Assembly: GCF_003234175.2 (NCBI RefSeq)
Contig: NZ_CP126257.1
Coordinates: 3,245,446 to 3,309,445 of the forward strand
Reading direction: 5' to 3'
DNA: 64,000 nucleotides
DNA from: Curtobacterium sp. MCSS17_007
Lineage (GTDB): Bacteria > Actinomycetota > Actinomycetes > Actinomycetales > Microbacteriaceae
Part shown: piece by piece, positions 7,511 to 15,786 of the stretch
Layout: every line of letters starts with the position of its first letter
How positions within the stretch are numbered: the first letter of the stretch is position 1
Program-made: the position numbers and the translations under genes
Notes under the pieces: generated by a model
What the model was told of the DNA's origin: nothing
Seen by the model: the letters and a program-made list of their open reading frames with translations, nothing else
Database searches by the model: none

Positions 7511-9358
7511 ATGGCCACGACGAGACCACCCGAACCCGCCGCCGACCAGCTCCACCCCGGAGAGCCCGTCCGCACCACCCCGGAACTCGCCCGCTGGGTC
7601 TTCTGGCCGGCCGCCGTGATCGTGCTCGGCTTCGTCGCGTGGACCCTCGTCGCACCGTCCTCCGCCGAGGCCGTCTTCAACGCCCTGCAGAGCGGCATCG
7701 TCCGCAACTTCAGCTGGTACTACGTGCTCATCGCGGCGTTCTTCGTCGGGTTCTCGCTGTTCGTCGGCTTCTCGAAGTACGGCGACATCAAACTCGGCAA
7801 GGACCAGGACGAGCCCGAGTTCTCCACCGGCTCGTGGTTCGCCCTGCTCTTCGCCGCCGGCATGGGCATCGGGCTCGTCTTCTACGGCGTCTCCGAGCCA
7901 CTCAGCCACTTCGCATCGCCCCGGCCCGGGGTCACGGGCACCGAGAACCAGCTCGCCCAGCAGGCGATGACCCAGACCTTCCTGCACTGGGGCCTGCACG
8001 CCTGGGCCATCTACGTCGTCCTCGGTCTTGCGCTCGCCTACGCGATCCACCGCCGTGGCCGCCCGGTCTCGATCCGCTGGGCCCTCGAACCGCTCCTCGG
8101 ACGTCGGGTCCGCGGCGGCTGGGGCAACCTCATCGACGTGATCGCCCTGATCGGCACGTTGTTCGGCGTCGCGACCTCGCTCGGCCTCGGCGTCATCCAG
8201 ATCGGCGCCGGCCTCGAGAGCGCCGGACTCGCGGAGAGCAGCACGGTCAGCCAGATCGCCATCATCGCGGTGATCACCGCGGTGACGATCGTCTCCCTGG
8301 TCACCGGTGTGACCAAGGGCATGAAGATCCTGTCGAACTTCAACCTCATCCTCGCGGCGGCACTGCTGCTCTTCATCCTGATCGTCGGTCCCACGCAGTT
8401 CCTGCTGCGCGACTTCGTGCAGTCGATCGGCGCCTACCTGCAGAACGTGGTCGGCCTGTCCTTCAACGTGACCGCGCAGCAGGGGACCGCCGGTGAGGAG
8501 TGGCAGGGCGCCTGGACGACGTTCTACTGGGGCTGGTGGATGTCGTGGGCCCCCTTCGTGGGCATCTTCATCGCCCGGATCTCGCGTGGCCGCACCGTCC
8601 GTGAGTTCGTGTTCGGCGTGCTGCTCGTCCCGACCGCCCTGACCTTCCTGTGGTTCGCCGTGCTCGGCGGCGCGGCGATCCACCGGGAGACCGACGGTGC
8701 CGGTGGTCTCGTCGGCGCGGACGGCTCGGTCGACGTCGAGGGGTCGCTGTTCACGCTGCTCGCCGACCTGCCCGCCGGCGTGGTGCTCACGTTCGGTGCG
8801 ATCCTGCTCATCGGCGTGTTCTTCGTGACGTCCTCGGACTCGGGGTCGCTGGTGATGGCGATGATCGCGTCGGGCGGCGACATCGAGCCGAAGAACTGGC
8901 TCCGCGTGTTCTTCGCGGTCGTGGCCGCACTGCTCGCCGTCGCACTGCTCCTCACCGGCGGGCTGAACGCCTTGAAGACCGCGGCGATCACCACCGCGCT
9001 GCCCTTCAGCGTCGTGCTGCTCATGGTCTGCTGGTCCACCGTGATCGCCTTCAACCGGGAACGTCGGGCGTACGACAAGGCCGAGCGCGAAGTCCTCCTC
9101 GAGCACGTCGGCGCGTACTACGGTCTCGAGGTCGATGCCCCGGAGCAGCGCCAGTCCGGCCGTCCCTGGGACCTGGTGCGCCGGATCCGCGGCGGGCGCG
9201 GCCGCCCGGCGTCGACCGTGGGCGGCGTCAGCACCTCGCCGGACGCCTTCCCGGTGCACACGCAGACGGTCTCGCCGGACCCCGGCATCGACGCGACCCT
9301 CGACCCGACGCCGACGGAGACGCCCGGGGATCGCGCTGAGGAGCGCCCCGGGTCCTGA
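7511..9358 (+). CDS. BCCT family betaine/carnitine/choline transporter
   Basis: 615 residues with about 12 membrane helices. BCCT signatures are clear: 'FAAGMGIGLVFYGVSEPL' in TM4 and 'AWTTFYWGWWMSWAPFVG' near residue 335, which forms the aromatic substrate cage. A hydrophilic C-terminal tail of about 100 residues follows the last helix; in relatives such as BetP this tail senses osmotic stress. It probably imports glycine betaine or a related compatible solute using Na+ or H+. Palindrome copy 2 follows directly. Confidence 0.95.
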   Translation: MATTRPPEPAADQLHPGEPVRTTPELARWVFWPAAVIVLGFVAWTLVAPSSAEAVFNALQSGIVRNFSWYYVLIAAFFVGFSLFVGFSKYGDIKLGKDQDEPEFSTGSWFALLFAAGMGIGLVFYGVSEPLSHFASPRPGVTGTENQLAQQAMTQTFLHWGLHAWAIYVVLGLALAYAIHRRGRPVSIRWALEPLLGRRVRGGWGNLIDVIALIGTLFGVATSLGLGVIQIGAGLESAGLAESSTVSQIAIIAVITAVTIVSLVTGVTKGMKILSNFNLILAAALLLFILIVGPTQFLLRDFVQSIGAYLQNVVGLSFNVTAQQGTAGEEWQGAWTTFYWGWWMSWAPFVGIFIARISRGRTVREFVFGVLLVPTALTFLWFAVLGGAAIHRETDGAGGLVGADGSVDVEGSLFTLLADLPAGVVLTFGAILLIGVFFVTSSDSGSLVMAMIASGGDIEPKNWLRVFFAVVAALLAVALLLTGGLNALKTAAITTALPFSVVLLMVCWSTVIAFNRERRAYDKAEREVLLEHVGAYYGLEVDAPEQRQSGRPWDLVRRIRGGRGRPASTVGGVSTSPDAFPVHTQTVSPDPGIDATLDPTPTETPGDRAEERPGS

Positions 9359-9370
9359 CGCGGCCGGGTT

Positions 9371-9418
9371 GACGGACGGGAGGCGCGGTGCCGGCTGGCA
9401 CCGCGCCTCCCGTCCGTC
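9371..9418. repeat. Palindrome family copy 2 (22-bp perfect stem)
   Basis: Arms 9371-9392 and 9397-9418 are perfectly complementary over 22 bp with a 4-base loop. It sits between convergent genes (BCCT and SDR), ideal for a bidirectional terminator. The core arm GGACGGGAGGCGCG is shared with the other copies. Confidence 0.92.
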
Positions 9419-9429
9419 TGCCCCGCCCG

Positions 9430-10131
9430 TCAGCCGAGCTGCGCGGCGAGCACGTCCGGCGACTGCTGGAGCGATGCCTTGACCATGGCGCTCCACTCGT
9501 CGACCACGACCTCGGCGAGCCCCTGCTGCACGCCGTCGAGGGACGCCCGGACGACGTCGGCCGGGTCGGTCATGTCGCCGTCGTACCCGGCCATCATGTC
9601 GGTGTCGGCCGCACCGAGGTGCAGTCCCTGGACCGTGATCCCGGTGCCCTGCAGCTCGAGCCGGACGGCGTTCGTCATGTTCCACTCCGCGGCCTTCGCC
9701 ACCGCGTACCCTCCGGCGCCCGGGTGGGCGAACCACGACAGCGCGGACAGCACGTTCACGACCGCGCCGCCGCCGTTGCGCTCGATGACCGGCGCGAAGG
9801 CCCGCAGCATCGACAGGGTGCCCCAGAGGTGGGTGTCGAGCAGCCGGTGGGCGTCGGTGAGGTCGTCGCGCAGGAGCGAGCCGCCCGCCGAGATCCCCGC
9901 GTTGTTGACGAGCAGCGTGACGTCCTCTGCGGCGGCGGCTGCTGCCGCGACGGAGGCCTCGTCGGTGATGTCGAGCGGCAGCACCTCGACGCCCTCGACG
10001 TCCACGAGCTCGGGGCGGCGGGCGGTCGCGTAGACCTTCGATGCGCCGCGCTCGAGGAGCTGCGTGACGAAGTGGCGACCGATGCCGCGGTTCGACCCGG
10101 TGACGAGTGCGACGGATCCGGCGATGTCCAT
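9430..10131 (-). CDS. Classical short-chain dehydrogenase
   Basis: 233 residues from ATG at 10131. It has the classical SDR set: 'VALVTGSNRGIGRHF' (TGxxxGIG cofactor site), 'LLVNNAGIS' (NNAG), 'VLSALSW' (catalytic Ser) and 'GYAVAKAAEW' (catalytic YxxxK). It should be a cytoplasmic NAD(P)-dependent oxidoreductase; the substrate is unknown. It is divergent from a merR-type gene, and its promoter contains the 20-bp spacer and dyad typical of MerR activation, so it is probably that regulator's target. Confidence 0.93.
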   Translation of the reverse strand: MDIAGSVALVTGSNRGIGRHFVTQLLERGASKVYATARRPELVDVEGVEVLPLDITDEASVAAAAAAAEDVTLLVNNAGISAGGSLLRDDLTDAHRLLDTHLWGTLSMLRAFAPVIERNGGGAVVNVLSALSWFAHPGAGGYAVAKAAEWNMTNAVRLELQGTGITVQGLHLGAADTDMMAGYDGDMTDPADVVRASLDGVQQGLAEVVVDEWSAMVKASLQQSPDVLAAQLG

Positions 10132-10174
10132 GGTGTCCTCCTGCCGCGCGGGCGCTTCCCGCTGCGGCTCGGCT

Positions 10175-10206
10175 ACGGTAGGACCTCACATCGGTGTCAG
10201 GTGCAA
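10175..10206 (-). promoter_or_regulatory. MerR-type promoter/operator for the SDR gene
   Basis: Read on the minus strand there is TTGCAC (10201-10206), a 20-base spacer and TACCGT (10175-10180). The spacer holds the dyad ACCTCACATCGGTGTCAGGT (10183-10202; 16 of 20 positions symmetric). An over-long spacer filled by a dyad is the hallmark of promoters that MerR-family proteins twist into an active form. Confidence 0.65.
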
Positions 10207-10224
10207 GTGCGGATCGGAGACGAC

Positions 10225-10611
10225 ATGCGGATCGGCGACCTCGCGGCGGCGACCGGGGCGAGCGTTCGCTCGCTGCGGTACTACGAGGAGCAGGGGCTGC
10301 TCACGGCGGAGCGGACGGCCGGCGGCCAGCGGTCGTACGCCGACGCGTCCGTCGAGCGGGTGCAGCTCGTGCAGCAGCTCTTCGCCGCCGGACTCCCGAG
10401 CCGGACCATCGTGCAGCTGCTGCCGTGCGTGGACGCGGGCGTCGCGACGCCGGAGTCCTTCGCGCTCCTGGTGGCCGAGCGCGACCGGATCACCGCGCAG
10501 CTCGCCGACCTCGAGGCCGCGCGGGACCGGCTCGACGAGGTCATCGCGATCTCCGAGCACCCGACGCCGGAACACTGCCCGGCACTGCGGGAGCACGCGG
10601 CCGCAGCCTGA
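10225..10611 (+). CDS. MerR family transcriptional regulator
   Basis: 128 residues from ATG at 10225 (GTG at 10207 possible). The N-terminus 'MRIGDLAAATGASVRSLRYY' with 'EEQGLL' is the MerR winged helix-turn-helix. A coiled-coil dimerisation helix follows ('LLVAERDRITAQLADLEAAR'). The effector region is short and contains only two Cys, so it is probably not a mercury sensor; a drug or small-organic sensor is more likely. It should control the divergent SDR gene through the dyad between them. Confidence 0.92.
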   Translation: MRIGDLAAATGASVRSLRYYEEQGLLTAERTAGGQRSYADASVERVQLVQQLFAAGLPSRTIVQLLPCVDAGVATPESFALLVAERDRITAQLADLEAARDRLDEVIAISEHPTPEHCPALREHAAAA

Positions 10612-10654
10612 GGAGCGCGCGGACGCTGTCGGTGGCGCCGCCTAGCGTGACCCC

Positions 10655-11455
10655 ATGCCCGAGGGTGACTCCGTCCACCGCCTGGCAGCACGACTCCGCG
10701 CCGTCGACGGCGCCCTGGTCACCCGTGGCGAGCTCCGGGGCGGCGCCGACGCCGGCACCCCGCTCGGCGGCCGACGCATCCTCGCCCACGCCACGCACGG
10801 CAAGCACCTGCTCACCCGGTTCGACGACGGCAGGACGCTCCACACCCACATGCGGATGACCGGCTCGTGGACCACGACGGGCGCGGGGAAGCGTCTGCCG
10901 GTGCGCGCCGCGCAGGACGCCCGGGTGCGCATGGCCCTCGAGGACGGCCGCACCGTGTGGGGGATCGCGTTGCCCGTGGTGGAGCTGCTCCCCACACACG
11001 ACGAACACCTGGCGGTCGGGCACCTCGGCCCGGACCTGCTCCACGACGACTTCGACCGTGACGAGGCCGTCCACCGCTGCACCGCCGACCCGGACCTACC
11101 CGTCCGCACGGTCCTGCTCGACCAGCGCCGCGTGGCCGGACTCGGCAACCTCTGGGCGAACGAACTCGGCTTCGTCCGGGGGCTGCACCCGGACCGGCCG
11201 ATCGGCACCGTCGACGTCGGGGCCCTGCTCGACACCGCGCAGCGGATGCTCCGCCACTCGGCGACGACACCCGACGCGTACCAGGTGACGACGGGCGTCC
11301 TCCGCCGCGGCGAGCGGCACTGGGTCGTCGGTCGGGCCGGTCGGCCGTGCCTGCGGTGCGGCACCCGTGTCCGCGCCCGCGACGACGTCGAGGTGGTCGG
11401 CTCGGCGCCCCGCCGGGTCTGGTGGTGCCCCCGCTGTCAGCCCGCGGCGGGCTGA
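10655..11455 (+). CDS. nei: Fpg/Nei family DNA glycosylase (endonuclease VIII-like)
   Basis: 266 residues starting 'MPEGDSVHRLA'. After Met removal the N-terminal Pro and the adjacent Glu are the catalytic pair of the Fpg/Nei family. 'THGKHLLTRF' supplies the conserved Lys. 'GLGNLWANELGF' is the helix-two-turn-helix, and the C-terminal zinc finger reads CLRC...WCPRC. It would excise oxidised bases and nick at abasic sites. MPEGD rather than MPELPE favours Nei over MutM. A TAGCGT box lies 6 bases before the ATG. Confidence 0.93.
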   Translation: MPEGDSVHRLAARLRAVDGALVTRGELRGGADAGTPLGGRRILAHATHGKHLLTRFDDGRTLHTHMRMTGSWTTTGAGKRLPVRAAQDARVRMALEDGRTVWGIALPVVELLPTHDEHLAVGHLGPDLLHDDFDRDEAVHRCTADPDLPVRTVLLDQRRVAGLGNLWANELGFVRGLHPDRPIGTVDVGALLDTAQRMLRHSATTPDAYQVTTGVLRRGERHWVVGRAGRPCLRCGTRVRARDDVEVVGSAPRRVWWCPRCQPAAG

Positions 11456-11535
11456 CCGTCCGGCGGCCTCCCGTGTTGTTCACCCCGGTGCGGCAGGATG
11501 GCGGTGCCCCGTCCCGACGTCCCCAGGAGTCGACC

Positions 11536-11937
11536 GTGACCGACCAGAAGCCCGCTGTCCTGTTCGTCTGCGTCCACAACGCCGGCCGCTCGCAGATGGC
11601 CGCCGGGTGGCTGCGGCACCTGGCCGGCGACCGCGTCGACGTGTTCTCGGCAGGGTCGGAGCCCGCGGACCGGATCAACGCCGTCGCGGTGCAGGCGATG
11701 GCCGAGGAGGGCATCGACATCGCGGGGGAGCAGCCCGCCGTCCTGACCACCGACGCGGTGCGCCAGGCCGACGTCGTCGTGACGATGGGCTGCGGCGACG
11801 CCTGCCCCGTGTTCCCCGGCAAGCGCTACGAGGACTGGGCGCTCACCGACCCGGCCGGCCTGCCGATCGAGCAGGTGCGCCCGGTGCGCGACGAGGTCCG
11901 GCGGCGGGTGGAGGCGCTGCTCGCCGAGCTCGTCTAG
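11536..11937 (+). CDS. arsC: Arsenate reductase ArsC, LMW-phosphatase type (copy 1)
   Basis: 133 residues from GTG at 11536 behind AGGAG. 'VLFVCVHNAGRSQMAAGW' is the Cx5R phosphatase loop, and 'TMGCGDACPVFPGKRYEDW' carries the two further Cys of the disulfide relay. 'LTDPAG' is the conserved Asp loop. It should reduce As(V) to As(III) with thioredoxin or a thiol cofactor. It stands alone here, without arsR or an efflux gene. A close paralogue lies at 39,258. Its stop overlaps the DUF1304 stop tail-to-tail by 4 bases. Confidence 0.9.
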   Translation: MTDQKPAVLFVCVHNAGRSQMAAGWLRHLAGDRVDVFSAGSEPADRINAVAVQAMAEEGIDIAGEQPAVLTTDAVRQADVVVTMGCGDACPVFPGKRYEDWALTDPAGLPIEQVRPVRDEVRRRVEALLAELV

Positions 11938-12320
11938 ACCAGCGCGCCGATCCCCAGGACGACCAGCGCGAGGAGCGGCAGCGCGCCCTGCGTGGTCGCG
12001 GCACGGCGCTTCGTGGCATCGCTGGTGAACAGCACCAGGGCGGCGCCGAGCATGCTCGCGGTGCCAGCGACGACGAGCGTCACGCCCACCGCGGTGCCGC
12101 CCGCGGCGACGACGACGATCCCGACCAGGACGAGCACGGCGAGGAACAGGTTGTAGAAGCCCTGGTTGAACGCGAGCGAGCGGGTCGCGGCGGCCTCCTG
12201 CTCCGAGGTGCCGAAGGTGTTCCGTGCGCGGGGGGTGGTCCAGAGGACGGACTCGAGCACGAAGATGTACACGTGCAGGAGCGCGGCGAGGGCGGCGAGC
12301 ACCAGGGCGACGACGGTCAT
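11934..12320 (-). CDS. DUF1304 family membrane protein
   Basis: 128 residues with four predicted helices. 'ALLHVYIFVLESVLW' in the first helix, 'FGTSEQEAAATRSLAFNQGF' and 'YNLFLAVL' are the DUF1304 signature. A small inner-membrane protein of unknown function. TAGGGT (12327-12332) lies 6 bases upstream of the ATG, a leaderless-type arrangement. Confidence 0.88.
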   Translation of the reverse strand: MTVVALVLAALAALLHVYIFVLESVLWTTPRARNTFGTSEQEAAATRSLAFNQGFYNLFLAVLVLVGIVVVAAGGTAVGVTLVVAGTASMLGAALVLFTSDATKRRAATTQGALPLLALVVLGIGALV

Positions 12321-12342
12321 GCCCCGACCCTACGACGCCCGG

Positions 12343-12810
12343 TCAGCGCCGTCGCATCGCCCGGCGCCGCGCGAGCCCGAGCGCTGCGGCCGCGAGCAGA
12401 CCGCCGACCACCGCGCCGATCGCGTTCGCGACCAGGTCGCTCGTGTCGCAGGCCCGACCGATGCCGAGCACGAACGCCTGCGCCGCCTCGATGCCCGCCG
12501 ACAGGCCGATCCCGGCGGCCGCCGTCAGCAGCGGGCGGGCGGTGCGCAGCCCCGCCAGGAACACGACCGGGACGAAGAGCAGCACGTTCGCGATCGACTC
12601 GACGGCGGTCGGTGCCAGGTACGGCAGCCCGGCCGAGCACCCGACCGCTGCCGAGGGCGTGTCCTCCGGGTACAGGGTGGCCCCGAGCACGGCGACCAGC
12701 GCCAGGACGGCGAGCACCGTGGTGGTCCTCGGAGCCCGCGCCAGCAGGACCCCGACGAAGGGGGCGACGACGACGACCGCGACGAGCACGCCGGAGACGA
12801 GCCACGGCAC
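12343..12810 (-). CDS. VanZ-like family protein
   Basis: About 155 residues from GTG at 12810; the exact start is uncertain because there is no clear ribosome binding site. Four to five helices. 'ESIANVLLFVPVVFLAGL' and 'SAGIEAAQAFV' with a later 'CDTSDLVANAIGAVVGG' match the VanZ-like pattern (N..LF.P.., E..Q, D..DV..N..G). In enterococci VanZ gives low teicoplanin resistance, but most actinobacterial members have no known role. It follows the NUDIX gene closely and may be co-transcribed. Confidence 0.83.
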   Translation of the reverse strand: MPWLVSGVLVAVVVVAPFVGVLLARAPRTTTVLAVLALVAVLGATLYPEDTPSAAVGCSAGLPYLAPTAVESIANVLLFVPVVFLAGLRTARPLLTAAAGIGLSAGIEAAQAFVLGIGRACDTSDLVANAIGAVVGGLLAAAALGLARRRAMRRR

Positions 12811-12837
12811 CTGGACGAGCAGGGTGGAGAGCAGGGG

Positions 12838-13554
12838 TCAGGCCCTTCGGTGCGCGGGGAGGGGCAGCTCGTGCGCGGCGTCCCAGGGCTCCGTCCAGCC
12901 GAGCCGGTCGAAGAGCGCGTCGAGGAGCATCGCGGTGAACCCCCAGAGCGTGTGCACGCCCTGGTCCGACCGTACCGTGAAGGCCGGTCCCCGCCACTCC
13001 CGGCCGCCGCGGCGCAGCACGGTCACGCCGCGGTTCGCCGGGTCGAGCAGGTCGGCCACGGGCGTCCGGAAGACCGCCGCGGACTCCCGCTCGTCGACGA
13101 CCCGCACGGGCGTCGGTTCGCGCCACCAGCCGAGCACGGGCCGCACCAGGTGGTTCGAGTGCGCGAGCGGCACGGCGGGCAGGGTGCCGAGGACCTCGAC
13201 ACCGCTGGGGTCGAGCCCGGTCTCCTCACGGGCCTCGCGCAGGGCCGCCGCGGGCGCGTCCACGTCGCCGGGGTCGATGCGCCCGCCGGGGAAGGCGATC
13301 TCGCCCGGGTGCGAGCGGAGGGTCGACGCCCGGGCGAGCAGCAGCACGTCGAGGTCGCGGTGCACGGCGTCGGCGACGGCGGGGCGTGCGCTCGGGGTGC
13401 CGTCGAGGACGCCGAAGAGCATGAGCACGGCCGCCGCGCGGGGGTCTGCGGTGCTCGGGACGGCGGGGACCAGCGGGGCGGCTCCGGGACCGGCGACGGC
13501 GGCGAGCGCCGCACGAGCAGCGTCGGCCGACGGCGTCTGGCCCACCCGGGTCAC
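12838..13554 (-). CDS. NUDIX hydrolase, CoA pyrophosphatase type
   Basis: 238 residues from GTG at 13554. The NUDIX box GGRIDPGDVDAPAAALREAR-EETGLD is complete, with the REAREE metal ligands. Upstream 'LDVLLLARASTLRSHPGEIA' followed by FPGG is the extended motif of the CoA/NAD pyrophosphatase branch (NUDIX plus 'RS...G..FPGG'). It would hydrolyse CoA derivatives to phosphopantetheine and ADP. The GTG overlaps the stop of the CopC gene as GTGA, so the two are translationally coupled. Confidence 0.92.
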   Translation of the reverse strand: MTRVGQTPSADAARAALAAVAGPGAAPLVPAVPSTADPRAAAVLMLFGVLDGTPSARPAVADAVHRDLDVLLLARASTLRSHPGEIAFPGGRIDPGDVDAPAAALREAREETGLDPSGVEVLGTLPAVPLAHSNHLVRPVLGWWREPTPVRVVDERESAAVFRTPVADLLDPANRGVTVLRRGGREWRGPAFTVRSDQGVHTLWGFTAMLLDALFDRLGWTEPWDAAHELPLPAHRRA

Positions 13555-14258
13555 CGGCGCGTGCCGCCCTCGTCCGTGCCGGGCTCGCCGGTGCTCGTGT
13601 CGTCGGTGCCGTCCTCGATGTCCGTTCCCTCCACGGGAACGCCGTTCCGACGGGCCAGCAGGGCGCGGACACCGACGACACCGGCGAACCCGACGACGAC
13701 CAGCGCGACGATCAGCAGCAGGATCGTGTGGTGTCGGTGGTCCACCGGGGCGGCGGCCGCCTGCGTCGCGGACACCTCGTCGGGGGTCCCGGTCGCGGCG
13801 TCCGCCGTCGCGGTGGCGGACGGCGCTGCGGGCTCCGTCGCCCCGGCGTCCGGAGTCGTGCTCGCGCTCGGGGTCGCGGTCGCGCCCGTCGACGTGAAGC
13901 GGTACTCGCCGGAGATCGGGTGTCCGTCGACCGAGACGCTGCGCCACTGCACGCGGTAGGTGCCGGCGGCCGCGAGGTCGACGTCCTTCGCGATGGTGGT
14001 GCCCTCGACCCGCACGTCCCCGGTGGTGCGTTCGGATCCGGCGCCGTCGGTGACGCTGATGACGATGCCGGTCTGCAGTCCCGACAACGGCGGCTCGGAG
14101 AGCGTCAGGGTGACGTGGTCGACGTCACCGGAGACGCTCGAGTCGGCGGCCGGGTCGGCGGACACCAGGGAGTCGTGCGCGGACGCCGGGCCGGCGAGCA
14201 GCACGATCGGTGCGAGCGCTCCGACGACGACGGTGGCGAGGAGGGCTCGGAGACGCAC
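13551..14258 (-). CDS. copC: CopC domain-containing copper resistance protein
   Basis: 235 residues. A signal peptide is followed by the mature N-terminus 'HDSLVSADPAADSSV', where the first His after 'ASA' is the typical CopC Cu(II) ligand. The beta-sandwich includes 'VTLTLSEPPLSGLQTGI' and 'GTYRVQWRSVSVDGHPISGE' with the conserved 'DGH'. After a Thr/Ala/Pro-rich linker, one membrane helix ('ILLLIVALVVVGFAGVVG') and an acidic tail anchor it to the membrane. It probably holds or delivers copper outside the cell. No CopD follows. Confidence 0.9.
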   Translation of the reverse strand: MRLRALLATVVVGALAPIVLLAGPASAHDSLVSADPAADSSVSGDVDHVTLTLSEPPLSGLQTGIVISVTDGAGSERTTGDVRVEGTTIAKDVDLAAAGTYRVQWRSVSVDGHPISGEYRFTSTGATATPSASTTPDAGATEPAAPSATATADAATGTPDEVSATQAAAAPVDHRHHTILLLIVALVVVGFAGVVGVRALLARRNGVPVEGTDIEDGTDDTSTGEPGTDEGGTRR

Positions 14259-14337
14259 GGGTGCCTTTCATCGGCTGCTGACCCGGCTGGTACCGGACGC
14301 TCCGAGCGTACCCGGGGCGTCCCGGAGAGCGGTCCGG

Positions 14338-14775
14338 TCAGTCCTGGCTGACGAACCGCACGTCCGACGAGCCGAGCTGCAGCTGCTCCTCGATGCCCTT
14401 CTGGTCCGTCGAGCCCCAGCGCTCGGCGATCCTGCCGTCGACGAACTTCGACACCTGGATGCCGCGGACCGTGAACGTCCGGCCGGTCGGCTCGTGGCCC
14501 TGGAACGGCCCGGTGTGGGTGCCGCGGATGGTGAAGACCGCTGTGGTGAAGTCGTCGGTCACGACGAGCGGGTCCGCCTCGAGCGTCACGTCGGGGAACG
14601 CGGTCGTGAACTCGGTCCAGAAGTCGACGATGCCGGCGAGCCCGGGTGCCTGGCCGGGTGCGGGGTCGTGGTCCACGACGTCCTCGTGCCAGGCCTCTTG
14701 CATGCGGCTCCAGTCGCGGGCTTCGAGGATCCCGCCGAGCTTCTCCTGCGTGGCGGCATTCGCGTCCTTGGTCAT
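14338..14775 (-). CDS. SnoaL-like ester cyclase family protein
   Basis: 145 residues from ATG at 14775. A cone-shaped SnoaL/NTF2-like fold is indicated by 'WHEDVVDHDPAPGQAPGLAG', 'FTTAFPDVTLEADPLV', 'FTIRGTHTGPFQGHEPTGR' and 'FTVRGIQVSKFVDGRIAERW'. The pattern 'PD....V.......GDR V..R....GTH.G...G..PTG' is the one annotated as 'ester cyclase'. Real substrates are mostly unknown; many are small-molecule-binding proteins. Confidence 0.87.
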   Translation of the reverse strand: MTKDANAATQEKLGGILEARDWSRMQEAWHEDVVDHDPAPGQAPGLAGIVDFWTEFTTAFPDVTLEADPLVVTDDFTTAVFTIRGTHTGPFQGHEPTGRTFTVRGIQVSKFVDGRIAERWGSTDQKGIEEQLQLGSSDVRFVSQD

Positions 14776-14882
14776 GTGGGTTCCTCCCGTGGTCGGACGG
14801 TGAGCGTCCTGACTACGCCGACCACCCCGGAGGCACCGGGACGTCCGAGGTACACGCTGTCCGGTCGGCGAACGACGCCGGT

Positions 14883-14930
14883 GCCGGACGGGAGGCGCGT
14901 GGCGGCCCCGCCACGCGCCTCCCGTCCGGC
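14883..14930. repeat. Palindrome family copy 3 (23-bp arms)
   Basis: Arms 14883-14905 and 14908-14930 are perfectly complementary. It lies 11 bases past the stop of the minus-strand DUF4097 gene and would terminate the histidine-kinase operon. Confidence 0.92.
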
Positions 14931-14941
14931 TCGTCGTCCCG

Positions 14942-15649
14942 TCAGCGACCGGGCCCGCGCTCGATCTCGATGTCACCCGCGACCGCCGAGAACCGGTACC
15001 GCTGCTCGGCACCGGGGTCGGTGCCGAGCTCGTTGTCGACGTCGCCGACGGTCGCCTCGGCGGTGATCTGGTAGTCGCCGTCCGGCAGGCGGACCTCCTG
15101 GTCACCGGAGGTCGTCTCGACCGAGATGCTCCGCGGTGCCGCGCTGAGTGCGAGGTCCACGTCGCCCGAGGTCGCCTCGACCGTCAGGGTGTCCGCCCGG
15201 CCGTCGAGCGTGACGTCACCGGCGGTGCTCGTCAGTGCGACGTCGCCCCAGCTGCCCGCGAGCAGCACGTCACCGGCGGTGGCGCTGACCTCGATCGGCA
15301 GGTCGTCCGGGGTGTCCTCGGGGACCCGCACGGTCAGGTGGGCACCCTGCCGGACGCCGACGGACAGGTCGACGATGCTCCAGGCGGGCCCGGCGACCGT
15401 GAGGTCGAGCACGCCGTCGCGGACCGCGTGCCGCTCACGGAGCCGGGTGTCACCGGCGACGAAGACGATCTCCGGACGGTCGACGGCGGCCCGCTCGACA
15501 CGGACGTCGGTCGCCCCGGTCTCGATCCGGATGCCGTCGACGGGCTCGTCGACGGCGCTCGTCCGTGAGTGGTCCTGGCGGTCGGCAGCGGCGACGGACT
15601 GCACGACGACGAGGGCGAGCAGCGCGACGAGCAGCACGGAGCCGACCAC
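14942..15649 (-). CDS. DUF4097-type membrane-anchored beta-helix protein (start uncertain)
   Basis: 235 residues from GTG at 15649. After one membrane helix the protein shows repeated 'SATAGDV', 'TSTAGDVTLDG', 'EATSGDVDLAL' and 'ETTSGDQEVRL' strands, the DUF4097/LiaG-like repeat that builds a beta-helix. The open frame continues upstream without ATG, GTG or TTG through a basic, proline-rich N-terminal stretch that looks coding. A GTG with a good ribosome site at 15729 is in another frame. The true N-terminus is therefore missing or frameshifted. It sits directly downstream of the two-component system and may belong to its operon. Confidence 0.72.
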   Translation of the reverse strand: MVGSVLLVALLALVVVQSVAAADRQDHSRTSAVDEPVDGIRIETGATDVRVERAAVDRPEIVFVAGDTRLRERHAVRDGVLDLTVAGPAWSIVDLSVGVRQGAHLTVRVPEDTPDDLPIEVSATAGDVLLAGSWGDVALTSTAGDVTLDGRADTLTVEATSGDVDLALSAAPRSISVETTSGDQEVRLPDGDYQITAEATVGDVDNELGTDPGAEQRYRFSAVAGDIEIERGPGR

Positions 15650-15786
15650 GAGCAGGACGGTCCGCAGGGTGCGGGGCGCCGGGGAGCGGGCGGGGGCGTG
15701 GTGCTGGGGGATGGGGCGGTCGTCGTCACGGGGACCTCGTTCCTTCGGGTGCTGGTGCGGGATGGGCGTGCGGGATGGGCGTGCGG

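Noticed and set aside
7370..10189. A 939-codon minus-strand open frame across the BCCT and SDR genes
   Set aside because: It is low complexity, rich in Asp/Glu/Arg, and a mirror of the BCCT gene; it also crosses a strong palindrome.
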